Shown here: in pieces, positions 11,283 to 20,829 of the stretch | Layout of the letters: every line of letters starts with the position of its first letter | How positions within the stretch are numbered: position 1 is the stretch's first letter | Notes under the pieces: model-generated | What the model was told of the DNA's origin: nothing | Database searches by the model: none | What the model saw: the letters and a program-made list of their open reading frames with translations, nothing else | Made by a program: the position numbers and the translations under genes | Source: Sphingomonas sp. CFBP 13720 | GTDB taxonomy: Bacteria > Pseudomonadota > Alphaproteobacteria > Sphingomonadales > Sphingomonadaceae | Length of the DNA stretch: 64,000 nt | Assembly: GCF_014842075.1 (NCBI RefSeq) | Contig: NZ_JACYVA010000001.1 | Coordinates: forward strand, 454,277 to 518,276 | Direction: 5' to 3'

Positions 11283-11717
11283 ATGCGGATGCGGTGGACG
11301 GCATGGACGGCGGCGCTGGCGATCGGTGCCTGTCAGCAGGCGCCACGGGTGGACGACGCATGGGTCCGCCTGCCCGCCCTGCCCGGCCACCCCGCCGCCG
11401 GCTATGCCACGCTGACGCCGGGTTCGGCGGATCGCGTGCTGCTGTCGATCGAAACGCCCGCCGCCGGGCGGGTCGAACTGCATCGCAGCATGACCGGCCA
11501 TGGCGGCATGGCGACGATGCAGCCGCTCGACCGGCTCGACGTCCCGCGCGGGGCCATCGTCCGCCTCGCCCCCGGCGGCAACCATGCCATGCTGTTCGAC
11601 GTGCGCGGCGACCTGAAACCCGGCGGCACCGTCCCCATTACCTTCCGCTTCGCCGATGGCCCGCCGGTCACGACGACCGCCCGCCTGATCGCGGCGGGCG
11701 ATCCCGCCCCCGAATAA
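11283..11717 (+). CDS. PCu(A)C-type copper chaperone lipoprotein
   Basis: 144 residues with a lipoprotein-like leader (AALAIGAC, Cys17). The copper motif of the PCu(A)C family is present: H67 with M70, M76 and M79, then exactly 21 residues to H101-A-M103. Known role of the family: periplasmic delivery of Cu(I) to cytochrome oxidase. It stands alone here, divergent from dnaK, without the SCO or oxidase genes it often accompanies. An upstream GTG at 11274 is in frame. Confidence 0.85.
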   Translation: MRMRWTAWTAALAIGACQQAPRVDDAWVRLPALPGHPAAGYATLTPGSADRVLLSIETPAAGRVELHRSMTGHGGMATMQPLDRLDVPRGAIVRLAPGGNHAMLFDVRGDLKPGGTVPITFRFADGPPVTTTARLIAAGDPAPE

Positions 11718-11743
11718 CCAAGGACACGCTGCACCTGCGATGG

Positions 11744-12826
11744 TCAGCGCGTCCGGTGCAACAGCGCGATCAACTCGCCCTGTCGCCGCGCGCCGGTCTT
11801 GTCGAACAGCGCCTTGACCTGCGTCCGCACCGTTTCGACCGAACATCCGCGCGCGGTCGCGATCGTCTTCAGATCCGCGCCGGTCGCCAGCGACGCCGCG
11901 ACCGCCGCCTCTCCAGCGGTCAGCGGGTACAACTCGCCCAGCAACGCCGCCGTCCGCGCATGGGGCGCGGACCGGACCGACAGCATCGCACGCGCCTGCG
12001 AAAACGGTCCCGACGGCCGGTCGGGCAGCGGACCGCACTCGACCACCATCGGCAGGTCGCCGCCGGTGCCGCGCAGTATGATTCGCCCCACCGTCCTGCG
12101 CTGCCGCCGCGGGTCCGTCGCCTGTGCGAACGCACGTGACAGCGCGACGTCTTCGGCCGGATCAGCGGCGACGATCCGCCCGCGCCGGACCTTCAGATAG
12201 CCACCGTCCATCAGCAACGCTTCGGCGTCGCACGACATCCGCACGACCCGCCTCCCCTCGCCCAGCAGGATGACGGTCGCCGCCAGCGCTTCCACCGCCG
12301 TCAGCATCGCGCCGTCGATGGCGCTGCCCAGCGTGACCGCCTGCGCACAGATGTCCGCGATCGCCGGCACGATCGTGGCGGCCAGCCGGCGCTCATCCTC
12401 GTCATAGGGGGCGCGGCTGCGCATCGCGGTGAAACTGCCGCGCGCGCCGGCGCACGCGATCGGAACCATCGCCGAATGGTCCGCATCGCTGCGGCGGAAC
12501 AACTGGTACATCGGACTGCGCGCCCGCTGCTGCGCGTCGATCACGTCGTCGTCGACGAAACAGCGGTTCGTCGCATGGGTCAACGCGACATGCGTTCGCG
12601 GGTTGATCGCCGGATTCAGCCCCCCGATCGCCAGATACTCCGCGATCATGTCGTCGGTCGCACCAACGATATGGTTGAATGCCGGCGCACCATCCTCCCC
12701 CAAAGCCACCAGATGCACCATTTTTGCCGACATTGCCGTTGCGGCAGTCGCCAAGGCTTCGTTCCAGTCGCACGCGCCAAACGCGGCCTGTCGGAACCGT
12801 TCGATGATCGCTTGTGGATCACGCAT
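11744..12826 (-). CDS. LuxR-family helix-turn-helix regulator
   Basis: 360 residues. The C-terminal ~60 residues form a LuxR/GerE helix-turn-helix (YPLTAGEAAVAASLATGADLKTIA then CSVETVRTQVKALFDKTGA). The N-terminal ~280 residues lack a recognisable PAS, autoinducer or receiver motif; regulators of this size and layout are numerous in sphingomonads. Start chosen at the ATG preceded by GGAAGGGG. Divergent from the outer-membrane protein gene, with a G/C palindrome between them, so it may control itself and that gene. Confidence 0.85.
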   Translation of the reverse strand: MRDPQAIIERFRQAAFGACDWNEALATAATAMSAKMVHLVALGEDGAPAFNHIVGATDDMIAEYLAIGGLNPAINPRTHVALTHATNRCFVDDDVIDAQQRARSPMYQLFRRSDADHSAMVPIACAGARGSFTAMRSRAPYDEDERRLAATIVPAIADICAQAVTLGSAIDGAMLTAVEALAATVILLGEGRRVVRMSCDAEALLMDGGYLKVRRGRIVAADPAEDVALSRAFAQATDPRRQRRTVGRIILRGTGGDLPMVVECGPLPDRPSGPFSQARAMLSVRSAPHARTAALLGELYPLTAGEAAVAASLATGADLKTIATARGCSVETVRTQVKALFDKTGARRQGELIALLHRTR

Positions 12827-12868
12827 CGCATCCCCTTCCCCCGGAATTCCTTCGATTCGATCGATAAT

Positions 12869-12884
12869 TCCCCCATTCGGGGGA
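12869..12884. promoter_or_regulatory. Candidate operator palindrome
   Basis: TCCCCC-ATTC-GGGGGA, 6-bp perfect arms around a 4-nt centre, 43 bp upstream of the LuxR-type regulator start and 115 bp upstream of the divergent outer-membrane gene. Position suggests a binding site for the regulator; this is inference, and a short palindrome can arise by chance in GC-rich DNA. Confidence 0.35.
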
Positions 12885-12998
12885 TGTCGCAGCGTAACGA
12901 CCAAGGCAAGTCACGCGCGGCGCGCGGATAAGTCCGTCGCCGTACATGCAAGGTATTCAAACGGAAAAACCGTGGGATATCAACAAGGGGGTTCAGTA

Positions 12999-13688
12999 AT
13001 GCGCAAGATCATCCTCGCCGCACTAGCGGGCACCATCATGGCGACTCCGGCACTGGCGCAGACGCAACCGCAGCCGGTGGCCGACGCCGAACCGAAATCG
13101 ACGATCGCAGCCGGCGTCACTGCCGGATCGCTCGGCATCGGGCCTGAGTTCGGGTGGCGTATCAACGATACCGTCGCGATCCGCGGCAATGCGACGTTCT
13201 TCGGGATCAACGGATCGTTCGATTCCGACGATCTGGAATATGACGGCGAACTCAAGCTTCGCTCGTTCGGGGCGATGGTCGACATCTATCCCTTCGGCGG
13301 CAATTTCCGCTTGTCCGGCGGTGCGCGCATCAACCGGAACGAGATCGAGATCCTTGCGACCCCGACCGGCACGTTCGAGATCGGTGGTGAGGTATACACG
13401 CAGCAACAGGTCGGAACGCTCAGCGGTCGCGCCGACGCCCGCAAGGTCGCACCGACCTTGACGCTGGGCTGGGCCGGGCAGAATCGCCGCGGCTTCATGG
13501 TCGGCTTCGAAGCGGGCGCGATGTTCCAGGGGGCGATGCGCATCGACGAATTCCGCGCCACCGGCACTGCCGCGAACGACGCGACCTTCCGCGCGAGCCT
13601 TGAGGAAGAGCGCCGCTCGCTTCAGGACGACGTCGACAAGGTCAAGGTGTACCCGATCCTGCAACTCTCCATCGGCTATCGGTTCTGA
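12999..13688 (+). CDS. Outer-membrane beta-barrel protein
   Basis: 229 residues with a clear signal peptide (MRKIILAALAGTIMATPALAQ) and alternating hydrophobic strands; the C-terminus QLSIGYRF ends in the aromatic residue typical of outer-membrane barrels. It resembles small 8-strand barrel proteins (OmpW/OmpA-like family) but a specific family cannot be assigned. Ribosome site AAGGGGG about 7 nt before ATG. A charged segment (EEERRSLQDDVDKVK) precedes the last strand. Confidence 0.8.
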   Translation: MRKIILAALAGTIMATPALAQTQPQPVADAEPKSTIAAGVTAGSLGIGPEFGWRINDTVAIRGNATFFGINGSFDSDDLEYDGELKLRSFGAMVDIYPFGGNFRLSGGARINRNEIEILATPTGTFEIGGEVYTQQQVGTLSGRADARKVAPTLTLGWAGQNRRGFMVGFEAGAMFQGAMRIDEFRATGTAANDATFRASLEEERRSLQDDVDKVKVYPILQLSIGYRF

Positions 13689-13828
13689 CGGGCCCGCCGG
13701 GGAACGGCATGCGTGACGTTTCCCGGCGCCGGCTGCTGTTGCGCCGACTTGGCAAAACCCGAGGGCCGGTGAACGGAACGATCCGCTCCCGCCCTTTACC
13801 CCGACCGGCGAACCGGCCAGAAGTCCGC

Positions 13829-14299
13829 ATGGCCACCCGCCCGCTGACCAGTTCAGAAGTCACGCTCGCCCGCACCATGTTCGGGGATACGATCCGGTAT
13901 GACGAAGCGCGTATCGCCAACCGCAAATGGGCGTTCTTCCAGCCGAAACAGGTCGCGATGGCGCCCACCGGCTGCATCCATTTCCATCCGGGCGGCACGC
14001 TCTACCGCGACGATTTCGCGCAGGCCGGACGCGATCTCGCCGCGCTGTTCCTCCACGAAATGACGCATATCCACCAGACGCAGCATCGCGGCCGCTTCTG
14101 GTTGCCACTGATGCGCCACCCGTTCTGCACCTATCGCTACACGATCGTTCCCGGCAAACCGTTCGACGCATATGGCATCGAACAGCAGGCGGAGATCGTC
14201 CGTCATGCCTTTCTGTTGCGGCAGGGGATTGCGGTGAAGGACAAGCCGCCGGTCGACGTGTACGAAGCGTTGCTGCCGTTCGAGCGGCAAGGCGCTTGA
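13829..14299 (+). CDS. HExxH metallopeptidase-like protein ('vgr-related')
   Basis: 156 residues. HEMTH at 76-80 is a zinc HExxH motif, followed by HQTQHRGRFWLPLMRHPFC and later YGIEQQAEIVRHAFLL, where the E of EQQAE is a possible third ligand. Proteins of this kind are conserved in sphingomonads, often annotated 'vgr-related'; no substrate is known. The start MATRPLT is preferred to an upstream ATG at 13709 because the extra 40 residues are Arg-rich and unlike the family. Ends 1 bp from the convergent TonB gene. Confidence 0.8.
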   Translation: MATRPLTSSEVTLARTMFGDTIRYDEARIANRKWAFFQPKQVAMAPTGCIHFHPGGTLYRDDFAQAGRDLAALFLHEMTHIHQTQHRGRFWLPLMRHPFCTYRYTIVPGKPFDAYGIEQQAEIVRHAFLLRQGIAVKDKPPVDVYEALLPFERQGA

Positions 14300-14300
14300 G

Positions 14301-15107
14301 TCAACGCGGCAGCCTCCAGTCGAAGTTCAGCGCCTGGTAGGATTCGACCGGCTGCCCGTCCGCATCCAGTCCGGGCTGAAAACGACCGCGTTCGGACAGG
14401 ATGAGGCACGTGGCCTGATCGAGGGACGGCACGCCGGACGATCGCAGTATCCGACAGTCGGACAACCGGCCGTTGGCCGCGATGGTCATCCCGACGAAGG
14501 TTGGCCCTTGCACCTTCGCCTTCCCTGCAGCTTCGGGATAATCGCGGTCTGTCATGAACGTGCCGGGGTTGCCACGCGGCGGCTTGGCAACGCGGGCAAC
14601 CTTCGTCGCGTCATAGCCGAATTTCCGAAGGAGATCGGCTTCGCAGCGCCGTAAACTCGCTATCGCCGATTTGCCGAGCGAGAGCGCGACGACGACCGAT
14701 GGGCCGTTCGGCGCATCAATCGTGATCGCGGGCGCGTCTACCAGCGATTCGAGTTCGTTGCTTGCCAGAACATATCGCAGGACGGCGCTGTCGCCGGTCG
14801 GCAGGTGGAACCGCGTGCCGGCCGTCTTGATCGGCGCCTCGCGCCCCGGAACCGTCAGCGTCACGTTCGTCGAACCTTGCCTGCCCAGTTGCTTGCGTGT
14901 GCCGGTGACGAGCGTCGTTACCGTACCGCCGAAGAAGCCGGGTTCGAACACCAGCGTGACCGGCGCTGCGGTATCGCCGTAGGTTCGGGTCAGCGAACAA
15001 CGGCTGTCGCCATAGTCGAGATTCCATGGTGCGGCAGGTTGGAGCGCCGGCGGGTCCCCACCCGACGCCCACGCCACCAGCGCCGCCAGCATGATCGTCC
15101 GCATCAT
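14301..15107 (-). CDS. Energy transducer TonB-like protein
   Basis: 268 residues beginning MMRTIMLAALVAWASGG, which reads as a signal peptide or anchor. The C-terminal ~90 residues (PTFVGMTIAANGRLSDCRILRSSGVPSLDQATCLIL then RFQPGLDADGQPV) form a TonB C-terminal domain. The middle is not recognised. It lacks the Pro-rich linker of classic TonB, so it may be a secreted TonB-C protein and not a real energy transducer. Divergent from the DUF1206 gene. Confidence 0.75.
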   Translation of the reverse strand: MMRTIMLAALVAWASGGDPPALQPAAPWNLDYGDSRCSLTRTYGDTAAPVTLVFEPGFFGGTVTTLVTGTRKQLGRQGSTNVTLTVPGREAPIKTAGTRFHLPTGDSAVLRYVLASNELESLVDAPAITIDAPNGPSVVVALSLGKSAIASLRRCEADLLRKFGYDATKVARVAKPPRGNPGTFMTDRDYPEAAGKAKVQGPTFVGMTIAANGRLSDCRILRSSGVPSLDQATCLILSERGRFQPGLDADGQPVESYQALNFDWRLPR

Positions 15108-15228
15108 TGTCCCCCTATGCCGCTTTCCGGCACGGAGGATGCCACCCGACCATACCCTTCGCAATCACCGGAACCGCAAGTCGGCTCAAACTGTTGAGGC
15201 GGCGAAACGATTTTGAAAGTCCTGCCTC

Positions 15229-16038
15229 ATGACCACCCGCACCGGCGCTACCGCGCTCGCCCGCCTCGGCTTTGCTGCGCGGGGCGTCGTTTATGTCATC
15301 GTCGGATGGTTCGCGATCGACGCGGCGTTTCGCGGCGGCAAGGTCGGTGACAATCAGGGTGCGATTGCCAGCCTTGTGGACGAACCGTTCGGCGAAATCC
15401 TGCTCGGCGTCATGGCGGCCGGACTTGCCGGCTATGCACTTTGGCGACTGACAGAAGCGGTGACCGATCCGGAGGCACGGGGAGGCACCGCAAAGGGGGC
15501 GTTCCGCCGGGCAGGCCACGCCGTCAGCGGCATCGCCCACGTCATCCTTGCCTGGACCGCCGCACGTCTCGCGCTGCACGCAGGCAAGGCTGCCGGCGGG
15601 CGTGCCGGTGGAGAGGATAGCGCGCAGGACTGGACCGCATGGCTGCTTGGCCAGCCGTTGGGCCAGATATTGGTCGGTCTCGTCGCATGCGCACTGCTGG
15701 CGGCGGCGGTGCAGCAGGCAACCAAGGCATGGACCGGCAAATTCGTTCGCGATCTGTCGCCCGGTACGCCGGTGCCCGATCATGTCTGCACCATCGGTCG
15801 CATCGGTTACGGCGCACGCGCGCTCGTCTTCACCCTGATCGCGCTGTTCTTCGCGGCGGCCGCATATGCGTCCGATGCGGACGAGGCGGGCGGTATGGCG
15901 CAGGCGTTGGGCACGTTGCAGCGTCAGTCGGGCGGACAGTTGCTGCTCGGCCTGACTGGCTTGGGGCTGATCGCCTTCGGGGCATACAGCTTCGTCGAAG
16001 CCCGCTGGCGGCGGATCTCGGTCGATCTACCGGGCTGA
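15229..16038 (+). CDS. DUF1206 integral membrane protein
   Basis: 269 residues made of three internal repeats, each a pair of membrane segments starting with a motif like LARLGFAARGVVYVIVGWFAI (about 10-30), GHAVSGIAHVILAWTAARLAL (about 95-115) and IGRIGYGARALVFTLIALFF (about 188-207). This triplicated layout defines DUF1206, a family of unknown function. Followed after 3 nt by a small conserved gene, probably one transcript. Confidence 0.9.
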   Translation: MTTRTGATALARLGFAARGVVYVIVGWFAIDAAFRGGKVGDNQGAIASLVDEPFGEILLGVMAAGLAGYALWRLTEAVTDPEARGGTAKGAFRRAGHAVSGIAHVILAWTAARLALHAGKAAGGRAGGEDSAQDWTAWLLGQPLGQILVGLVACALLAAAVQQATKAWTGKFVRDLSPGTPVPDHVCTIGRIGYGARALVFTLIALFFAAAAYASDADEAGGMAQALGTLQRQSGGQLLLGLTGLGLIAFGAYSFVEARWRRISVDLPG

Positions 16039-16041
16039 GCG

Positions 16042-16347
16042 ATGGACGCGGACGACGCGCTACGCAGGCGCTGGCTTGACCTGACCCGCCGCACGCTGCC
16101 CGCGCTGGCAGAGTCGCGCAACTGGCCGGTATCGGCGGATCACTGCTTCCAGCGCATCCTGCTCGACAACGCATGCGGCGGGTGCTGGTACGATCACATC
16201 ACCGGACGTCCCGCCTATGTCCATGCCGATCCCGCCACGCTTGCTCGTGCGGTCGCGCTGGCCGACGCGGTGCAGGCTGGAACGGCCGATCTGGCCGTAT
16301 TGAACCGTCGGTCGCTCGACTGGCGCCGGACCCGCCGCCCCTCGTAA
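16042..16347 (+). CDS. Small conserved hypothetical protein upstream of uvrA
   Basis: 101 residues: [52 protein letters not shown] followed by a helical tail. Similar short proteins occur in sphingomonads and are sometimes labelled 'GCN5-related', but the sequence is too short for a GNAT fold and has no acetyl-CoA loop. Starts 3 nt after the DUF1206 stop; ends 65 nt before uvrA. Confidence 0.7.
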   Translation: MDADDALRRRWLDLTRRTLPALAESRNWPVSADHCFQRILLDNACGGCWYDHITGRPAYVHADPATLARAVALADAVQAGTADLAVLNRRSLDWRRTRRPS

Positions 16348-16390
16348 CCGCCGGATCGCGACCCCATCTGCCCGACTGGCATTACCCGAA

Positions 16391-16405
16391 GAACGAAGAT
16401 AGAAC
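16391..16405. promoter_or_regulatory. LexA (SOS) box upstream of uvrA
   Basis: GAAC-GAAGATA-GAAC, an exact match to the alphaproteobacterial LexA operator GTTC-N7-GTTC read on the opposite strand, 7 nt before the uvrA ATG. uvrA is a classic SOS gene, so the match is very likely functional. Confidence 0.85.
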
Positions 16406-16412
16406 GGACCCC

Positions 16413-19373
16413 ATGAGCCTGACCCATATCTCCGTCCGCGGCGCGCGGGAACACAACCTCAAGGGCGTGGATATCGACATCCCGCGCGATACGCTGACGG
16501 TCATCACGGGGTTGTCGGGATCGGGCAAGTCCAGCCTCGCCTTCGACACCATCTATGCCGAGGGGCAGCGGCGGTACGTCGAATCATTGTCCGCTTATGC
16601 GCGCCAGTTCCTTGAACTGATGCAGAAGCCGAATGTCGAGCATATCGAAGGGCTCAGCCCCGCCATCTCGATCGAGCAGAAAACGACGTCCCGCAACCCG
16701 CGCTCGACGGTCGCGACCGTGACCGAGATCTACGACTATATGCGCCTGTTGTGGGCGCGTGTCGGCATTCCCTATTCGCCCGCCACCGGCCTTCCGATCA
16801 GTGCGCAGACCGTCAGCCAGATGGTCGACCGCGTCATGGCGCTGCCCGAAGGTACGCGACTGCTGTTGCTGGCACCCGTCGTGCGCGGTCGCAAGGGCGA
16901 GTATCGCAAGGAACTGGCCGAATGGGAAAAGGCCGGCTTCCAGCGCGTCCGCGTCAATGGCGAGGTCGTTCTGATCGAGGACGCACCCGCGCTCGACAAG
17001 AAGTTCAAGCACGATATCGAGGTCGTGGTCGATCGTCTGGTCGTGAACGCGGACATTGCGACGCGACTGGCGGAAAGCTTCGAAACGGCGCTTAAACTGG
17101 CGGACGGCCTCGCCTATGTCGACCTGATCGACACGACCGTCGCGGATGTTCAGGCGGGCACCACGCCATCCATTCCCAGCGAGATCGAAGGACGCGCGAC
17201 CGAAGCAGCGCCGCAGACCGGCAAGCTGAAAGGCGCCGGCATCCCCGAAAACCGTATCGTCTTTTCCGAACGCTTTGCCTGCCCCGTCTCCGGTTTCACC
17301 ATCGCGGAAATCGAGCCGCGGCTGTTCAGCTTCAACGCGCCGCAGGGAGCCTGTCCGTCGTGCGACGGCCTTGGCGAGCGGCTGGAGTTCGACGAGGACT
17401 TGATCGTCCCCAACCACGAACTGTCGATCAAGAAGGGTGCGGTCGTCCCGTGGGCGAAATCCAACCCGCCCTCGCCCTATTACATGCAGGTGCTGGGGAG
17501 CCTCGCCCGCGCCTACAGCTTCGACCTCGACACCGCGTGGAAGGATCTGCCCGACGACATCCAGCGCGTCGTCCTGCACGGCACCGCCGGCAAGCCGGTC
17601 ACGCTGACCTTCATCGACGGCAAGAAGTCGTACGACGTGAAGAAGCCGTTCGAAGGCGTGCTGGGCAACCTCAACCGCCGCATGCTGTCGACCGAAAGCG
17701 CATGGATGCGCGAGGAACTGTCGAAATATCAGGCATCGCACCCGTGCGAGACTTGCCACGGCGCACGGCTCAAGCCGGAAGCGCTGGCGGTCAAGATCGC
17801 GATGAAGGACATCGCCTATGCCACGCATCTGTCGGTGGTCGACGCGCTGGCGTTCTTCACCGACATGCCGGCGCATTTCAATGACCAGCAGCGCGCGATC
17901 GCTGCGTCGATCCTGAAGGAGATCGTCGAACGGCTGGGCTTCCTGAACAATGTCGGTCTCGATTATCTCAATCTGGACCGAACCAGCGGCACGCTGTCGG
18001 GTGGCGAAAGCCAGCGCATCCGCCTCGCCTCGCAGATCGGCAGCGGGCTGTCGGGCGTGCTCTACGTGCTGGACGAACCGTCGATCGGCCTGCACCAGCG
18101 CGACAACGACATGCTGCTCAAGACGCTGCGCCGGCTGCGCGATCTAGGCAACACCGTACTGGTCGTCGAACATGATGAGGATGCGATCCGCACCGCCGAC
18201 TATGTGATCGACATGGGGCCGGGCGCGGGCGTCCATGGCGGCGAGGTCGTGGCGAAGGGCACGCTCAAACAGATATTGAAGGCCAAGGGGTCGGTCACCG
18301 CCGATTACCTGAACGGCACCCGCAGCGTTCCGCTGCCGGCGAAACGCCGCAAGGGCAATGGCAAGAAGCTGACCGTCCACAACGCCACGGCCAACAACCT
18401 GACCGGCGTCACCGCGTCGCTTCCGCTCGGCACCTTTACCTGCATCACCGGCGTGTCGGGATCGGGCAAGTCCAGCTTTACGATCGATACGCTCTATGCC
18501 GCCGCCGCGCGCACACTCAACGGCGCGCGAATTCCGCAGGGAAAGCACGACAAGATCACCGGCCTGCAATATCTCGACAAGGTCATCGATATCGACCAGT
18601 CGCCGATCGGCCGCACCCCCCGGTCCAATCCCGCCACCTATACCGGTGCGTTCACGCAGATCCGCGACTGGTTCGCCGGACTGCCGGAAAGCCAGGCGCG
18701 CGGCTACAAGCCCGGCCGGTTCAGCTTCAACGTCAAGGGCGGCCGGTGTGAGGCGTGCCAGGGCGACGGCGTGCTCAAGATCGAAATGCACTTCCTTCCC
18801 GACGTCTATGTCGAATGCGATGTGTGCCACGGCGCACGCTACAATCGCGAAACGCTGGAGGTGAAGTTCAAGGGCCACAGCATCGCCGATGTGCTGGACC
18901 TGACCGTCGAGGACGCGGTCGAGTTCTTCAAGGCGGTGCCGCCGATCCGCGACAAGATGGCGATGCTGGCGGAAGTCGGGCTCGGCTACGTCAAGGTCGG
19001 GCAGCAGGCGACGACCCTGTCGGGCGGCGAAGCGCAGCGGGTGAAGCTCGCCAAGGAACTCGCGCGAAGAGCGACCGGTAACACGCTGTATATCCTCGAC
19101 GAACCGACCACCGGTCTGCATTTCGAGGATGTTCGCAAACTGCTTGAAGTACTCCACCAACTGGTCGAGCAGGGCAACACCGTCGTCGTGATCGAACATA
19201 ATCTCGACGTCATCAAGACCGCCGACTGGATTTTGGACATGGGACCCGAAGGCGGCGTCAAGGGCGGTCGCGTGGTCGCGGAAGGCGTGCCGGAAGTGGT
19301 CGCGGAGGTAGAGGGAAGCTTTACCGGCCGATATCTGAAACCGTTGCTGACGCAGCGCGTGGCGGCGGAATAA
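16413..19373 (+). CDS. uvrA: Excinuclease ABC subunit A
   Basis: 986 residues, slightly longer than E. coli UvrA (940). Two ABC ATPase modules: Walker [11 protein letters not shown] near 32-41 and [10 protein letters not shown] near 680, ABC signatures [16 protein letters not shown] and [15 protein letters not shown], Walker [17 protein letters not shown] and [16 protein letters not shown]. Zinc modules CPSC...CETC and CEAC...CDVC are intact. Damage-sensing subunit of nucleotide excision repair. The ATG at 16413 is chosen because [19 protein letters not shown] is the family N-terminus. Confidence 0.98.
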   Translation: MSLTHISVRGAREHNLKGVDIDIPRDTLTVITGLSGSGKSSLAFDTIYAEGQRRYVESLSAYARQFLELMQKPNVEHIEGLSPAISIEQKTTSRNPRSTVATVTEIYDYMRLLWARVGIPYSPATGLPISAQTVSQMVDRVMALPEGTRLLLLAPVVRGRKGEYRKELAEWEKAGFQRVRVNGEVVLIEDAPALDKKFKHDIEVVVDRLVVNADIATRLAESFETALKLADGLAYVDLIDTTVADVQAGTTPSIPSEIEGRATEAAPQTGKLKGAGIPENRIVFSERFACPVSGFTIAEIEPRLFSFNAPQGACPSCDGLGERLEFDEDLIVPNHELSIKKGAVVPWAKSNPPSPYYMQVLGSLARAYSFDLDTAWKDLPDDIQRVVLHGTAGKPVTLTFIDGKKSYDVKKPFEGVLGNLNRRMLSTESAWMREELSKYQASHPCETCHGARLKPEALAVKIAMKDIAYATHLSVVDALAFFTDMPAHFNDQQRAIAASILKEIVERLGFLNNVGLDYLNLDRTSGTLSGGESQRIRLASQIGSGLSGVLYVLDEPSIGLHQRDNDMLLKTLRRLRDLGNTVLVVEHDEDAIRTADYVIDMGPGAGVHGGEVVAKGTLKQILKAKGSVTADYLNGTRSVPLPAKRRKGNGKKLTVHNATANNLTGVTASLPLGTFTCITGVSGSGKSSFTIDTLYAAAARTLNGARIPQGKHDKITGLQYLDKVIDIDQSPIGRTPRSNPATYTGAFTQIRDWFAGLPESQARGYKPGRFSFNVKGGRCEACQGDGVLKIEMHFLPDVYVECDVCHGARYNRETLEVKFKGHSIADVLDLTVEDAVEFFKAVPPIRDKMAMLAEVGLGYVKVGQQATTLSGGEAQRVKLAKELARRATGNTLYILDEPTTGLHFEDVRKLLEVLHQLVEQGNTVVVIEHNLDVIKTADWILDMGPEGGVKGGRVVAEGVPEVVAEVEGSFTGRYLKPLLTQRVAAE

Positions 19374-19646
19374 GCGATCGGCGGCGGCGCGGGCGGGCGG
19401 GATCGGCTGCTGGTTGCCGGTTGCCGGTTGCCGCCGTTGTCCGGGCGGAAGCAGCCGACGGGCACCTGCTTTTGCCGTGCCGATCGGACGAGGCAGGCGA
19501 TCGAACCCATGGTCCGGTCCCGGCCCGACGGAATTTCCAACACCCAGGCTGGCCCTTCGTACGGGGCCGCCGGATACGCCTACGTCCATGGAACCTATAC
19601 GCGCGATCGGCATTCGATCTTGATCCAGATAAAGGAGAGGATTGCC

Positions 19647-20072
19647 ATGCGCGCACTCACCCTCGGCGTCGTCGCCGCAGCTACGCTCGTTTCGGGTTGT
19701 TCCGATTTGGGCATGGGCGGCCGGCCCGGTTATGCCGATGCCGGCTATAGCCGCTATGACTATGACCGGCCCGACCCAGCCTATAACGGGTACGATGCCG
19801 CACGATATTATCGTGACGATCGCCGCTATCGCGAACGCCGGCTGTCGAACAACGACCGCGTCTATGTCGGCAATGACGGTCGCTATTACTGCCGCCGCAA
19901 CGACGGAACGACCGGTCTGATCGTCGGCGGAATCGCAGGCGGCGTGCTCGGCACCGCGCTTCGTCCGGGCGGATCCGGACTGCTCGGGGCGTTGCTGGGC
20001 GGCGTCGGCGGTGCGGCGGCAGGTCAGGCGGTCGATCGCAGCAGCGGCAATCGCAACGTCCGCTGCCGGTAA
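19647..20072 (+). CDS. Glycine-zipper outer-membrane lipoprotein
   Basis: 141 residues. Lipoprotein leader with lipobox LVSGC near residue 17, a Tyr/Asp/Arg-rich middle (YDYDRPDPAYNGYDAARYYRDDRRYR...), a YVGNDGRYYCRRNDGTTG strand, then a glycine-zipper hairpin (LIVGGIAGGVLGTAL ... GLLGALLGGVGGAAAGQAV). Resembles the 17-kDa surface antigen/SlyB group. Excellent ribosome site AAAGGAGAGG. The 273-bp gap upstream of it has no gene but carries three tandem copies of GGTTGCC (19413-19433). Confidence 0.85.
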   Translation: MRALTLGVVAAATLVSGCSDLGMGGRPGYADAGYSRYDYDRPDPAYNGYDAARYYRDDRRYRERRLSNNDRVYVGNDGRYYCRRNDGTTGLIVGGIAGGVLGTALRPGGSGLLGALLGGVGGAAAGQAVDRSSGNRNVRCR

Positions 20073-20086
20073 CGGACCGAAGACGG

Positions 20087-20112
20087 CGGCGGAGTGCACC
20101 AACTCCGCCGCT
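20087..20112 (+). terminator. Hairpin after the lipoprotein gene
   Basis: 10-bp perfect stem GCGGCGGAGT / ACTCCGCCGC with a 6-nt loop, 14 nt past the stop codon. No T-run. Likely separates the lipoprotein transcript from the cold-shock gene. Confidence 0.55.
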
Positions 20113-20297
20113 GACCTCTGTAACCGTTCAGGTCGGCGCGCGGCACTTGCAAAAATCGCGCGACCGGTCCATATGAGGTTCTGCTAAAGTCGCAAATCGA
20201 CGGTTCCCTGCTTTGCGGCACGTTCCTTCTTTCCCTGCAGCCCAACGCGACGGGCCTCGGGCGTTTCCGTGGTCCGGATACCAAAGAAGGAAATACC
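20113..20297 (+). promoter_or_regulatory. Promoter and long 5' leader of the cold-shock gene
   Basis: 185 bp without a gene. A possible promoter is TTGCAA-N17-CATATG around 20148-20176, which would give a leader of over 100 nt. Long structured leaders acting as RNA thermosensors are known for cspA-type genes; here only the length and position support that. Ribosome site AAGAAGGAAA just before the ATG. Confidence 0.4.
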
Positions 20298-20510
20298 ATG
20301 GCCATTCTCGGCACCGTCAAGTTCTTCAACGTCGATAAGGGCTACGGCTTCATCGCTCCCGATAACGGTGGCGGCGACGCATTCGTCCACATTTCGGCAG
20401 TCGAACGTGCCGGCATGGTTACGCTGAACCAGAATCAGCGCGTCGGCTATGAGCTGGAGCAGGACCGTCGCGGCAAGACCAGCGCAGTCAATCTGACCGC
20501 TGCCGACTGA
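20298..20510 (+). CDS. Cold-shock domain protein (CspA family)
   Basis: 70 residues forming a single cold-shock domain: GTVKFFNVDKGYGFIAPDNGG with RNP1 (KGYGFI) and AFVHIS as RNP2. Binds single-stranded nucleic acid and melts RNA structure. Length and motifs are those of CspA-type proteins. Confidence 0.95.
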   Translation: MAILGTVKFFNVDKGYGFIAPDNGGGDAFVHISAVERAGMVTLNQNQRVGYELEQDRRGKTSAVNLTAAD

Positions 20511-20572
20511 TGATCCGGCGCGGGTGGCGGATCGTCCGCCACCCGCGCCAGTCTTTTTGAAAGGGGCACTGC

Positions 20573-20782
20573 ATGGCCGATAATCCCGAAGCCTATCGCA
20601 GCCGCGCCGCCGTAGAGCGCGCCAATGCCGACGCCGCGACGCTGGACAATGTCCGCGATCGTTGCCGTCGTGCCGAACAGGCATGGACCGCCATGGCCGA
20701 TCGTGCAGAGCGCACGACCGAGCAGCGCCTGATCCGCGAAGCCGCCACTGCACGCCGTGTGGACGTGACGCTCGCCGATTGA
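20573..20782 (+). CDS. Small charged hypothetical protein
   Basis: 69 residues, probably all helical and rich in Ala and Arg (RSRAAVERANADAATLDNVRDRCRRAEQAWTAMADRAERT). Similar short proteins with the pattern 'A-DA-TL-NVRD---RAE-AW--MADRAER' are frequent in sphingomonads; function unknown. Ribosome site GAAAGGGG about 8 nt upstream. Follows the cold-shock gene in the same direction. Confidence 0.7.
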   Translation: MADNPEAYRSRAAVERANADAATLDNVRDRCRRAEQAWTAMADRAERTTEQRLIREAATARRVDVTLAD

Positions 20783-20829
20783 ACCACGAACGATCCCGGT
20801 CGTTGGTATGAACAACGAAAGGGAAGTCC

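Noticed and set aside
19413..19433. Three tandem GGTTGCC units as a possible CRISPR or iteron
   Set aside because: Only 21 bp without spacers; too short to be either.
18144..20102. A 652-codon minus-strand frame across uvrA and the lipoprotein gene
   Set aside because: Runs antisense to uvrA, whose ABC motifs are intact; composition is shadow-like.
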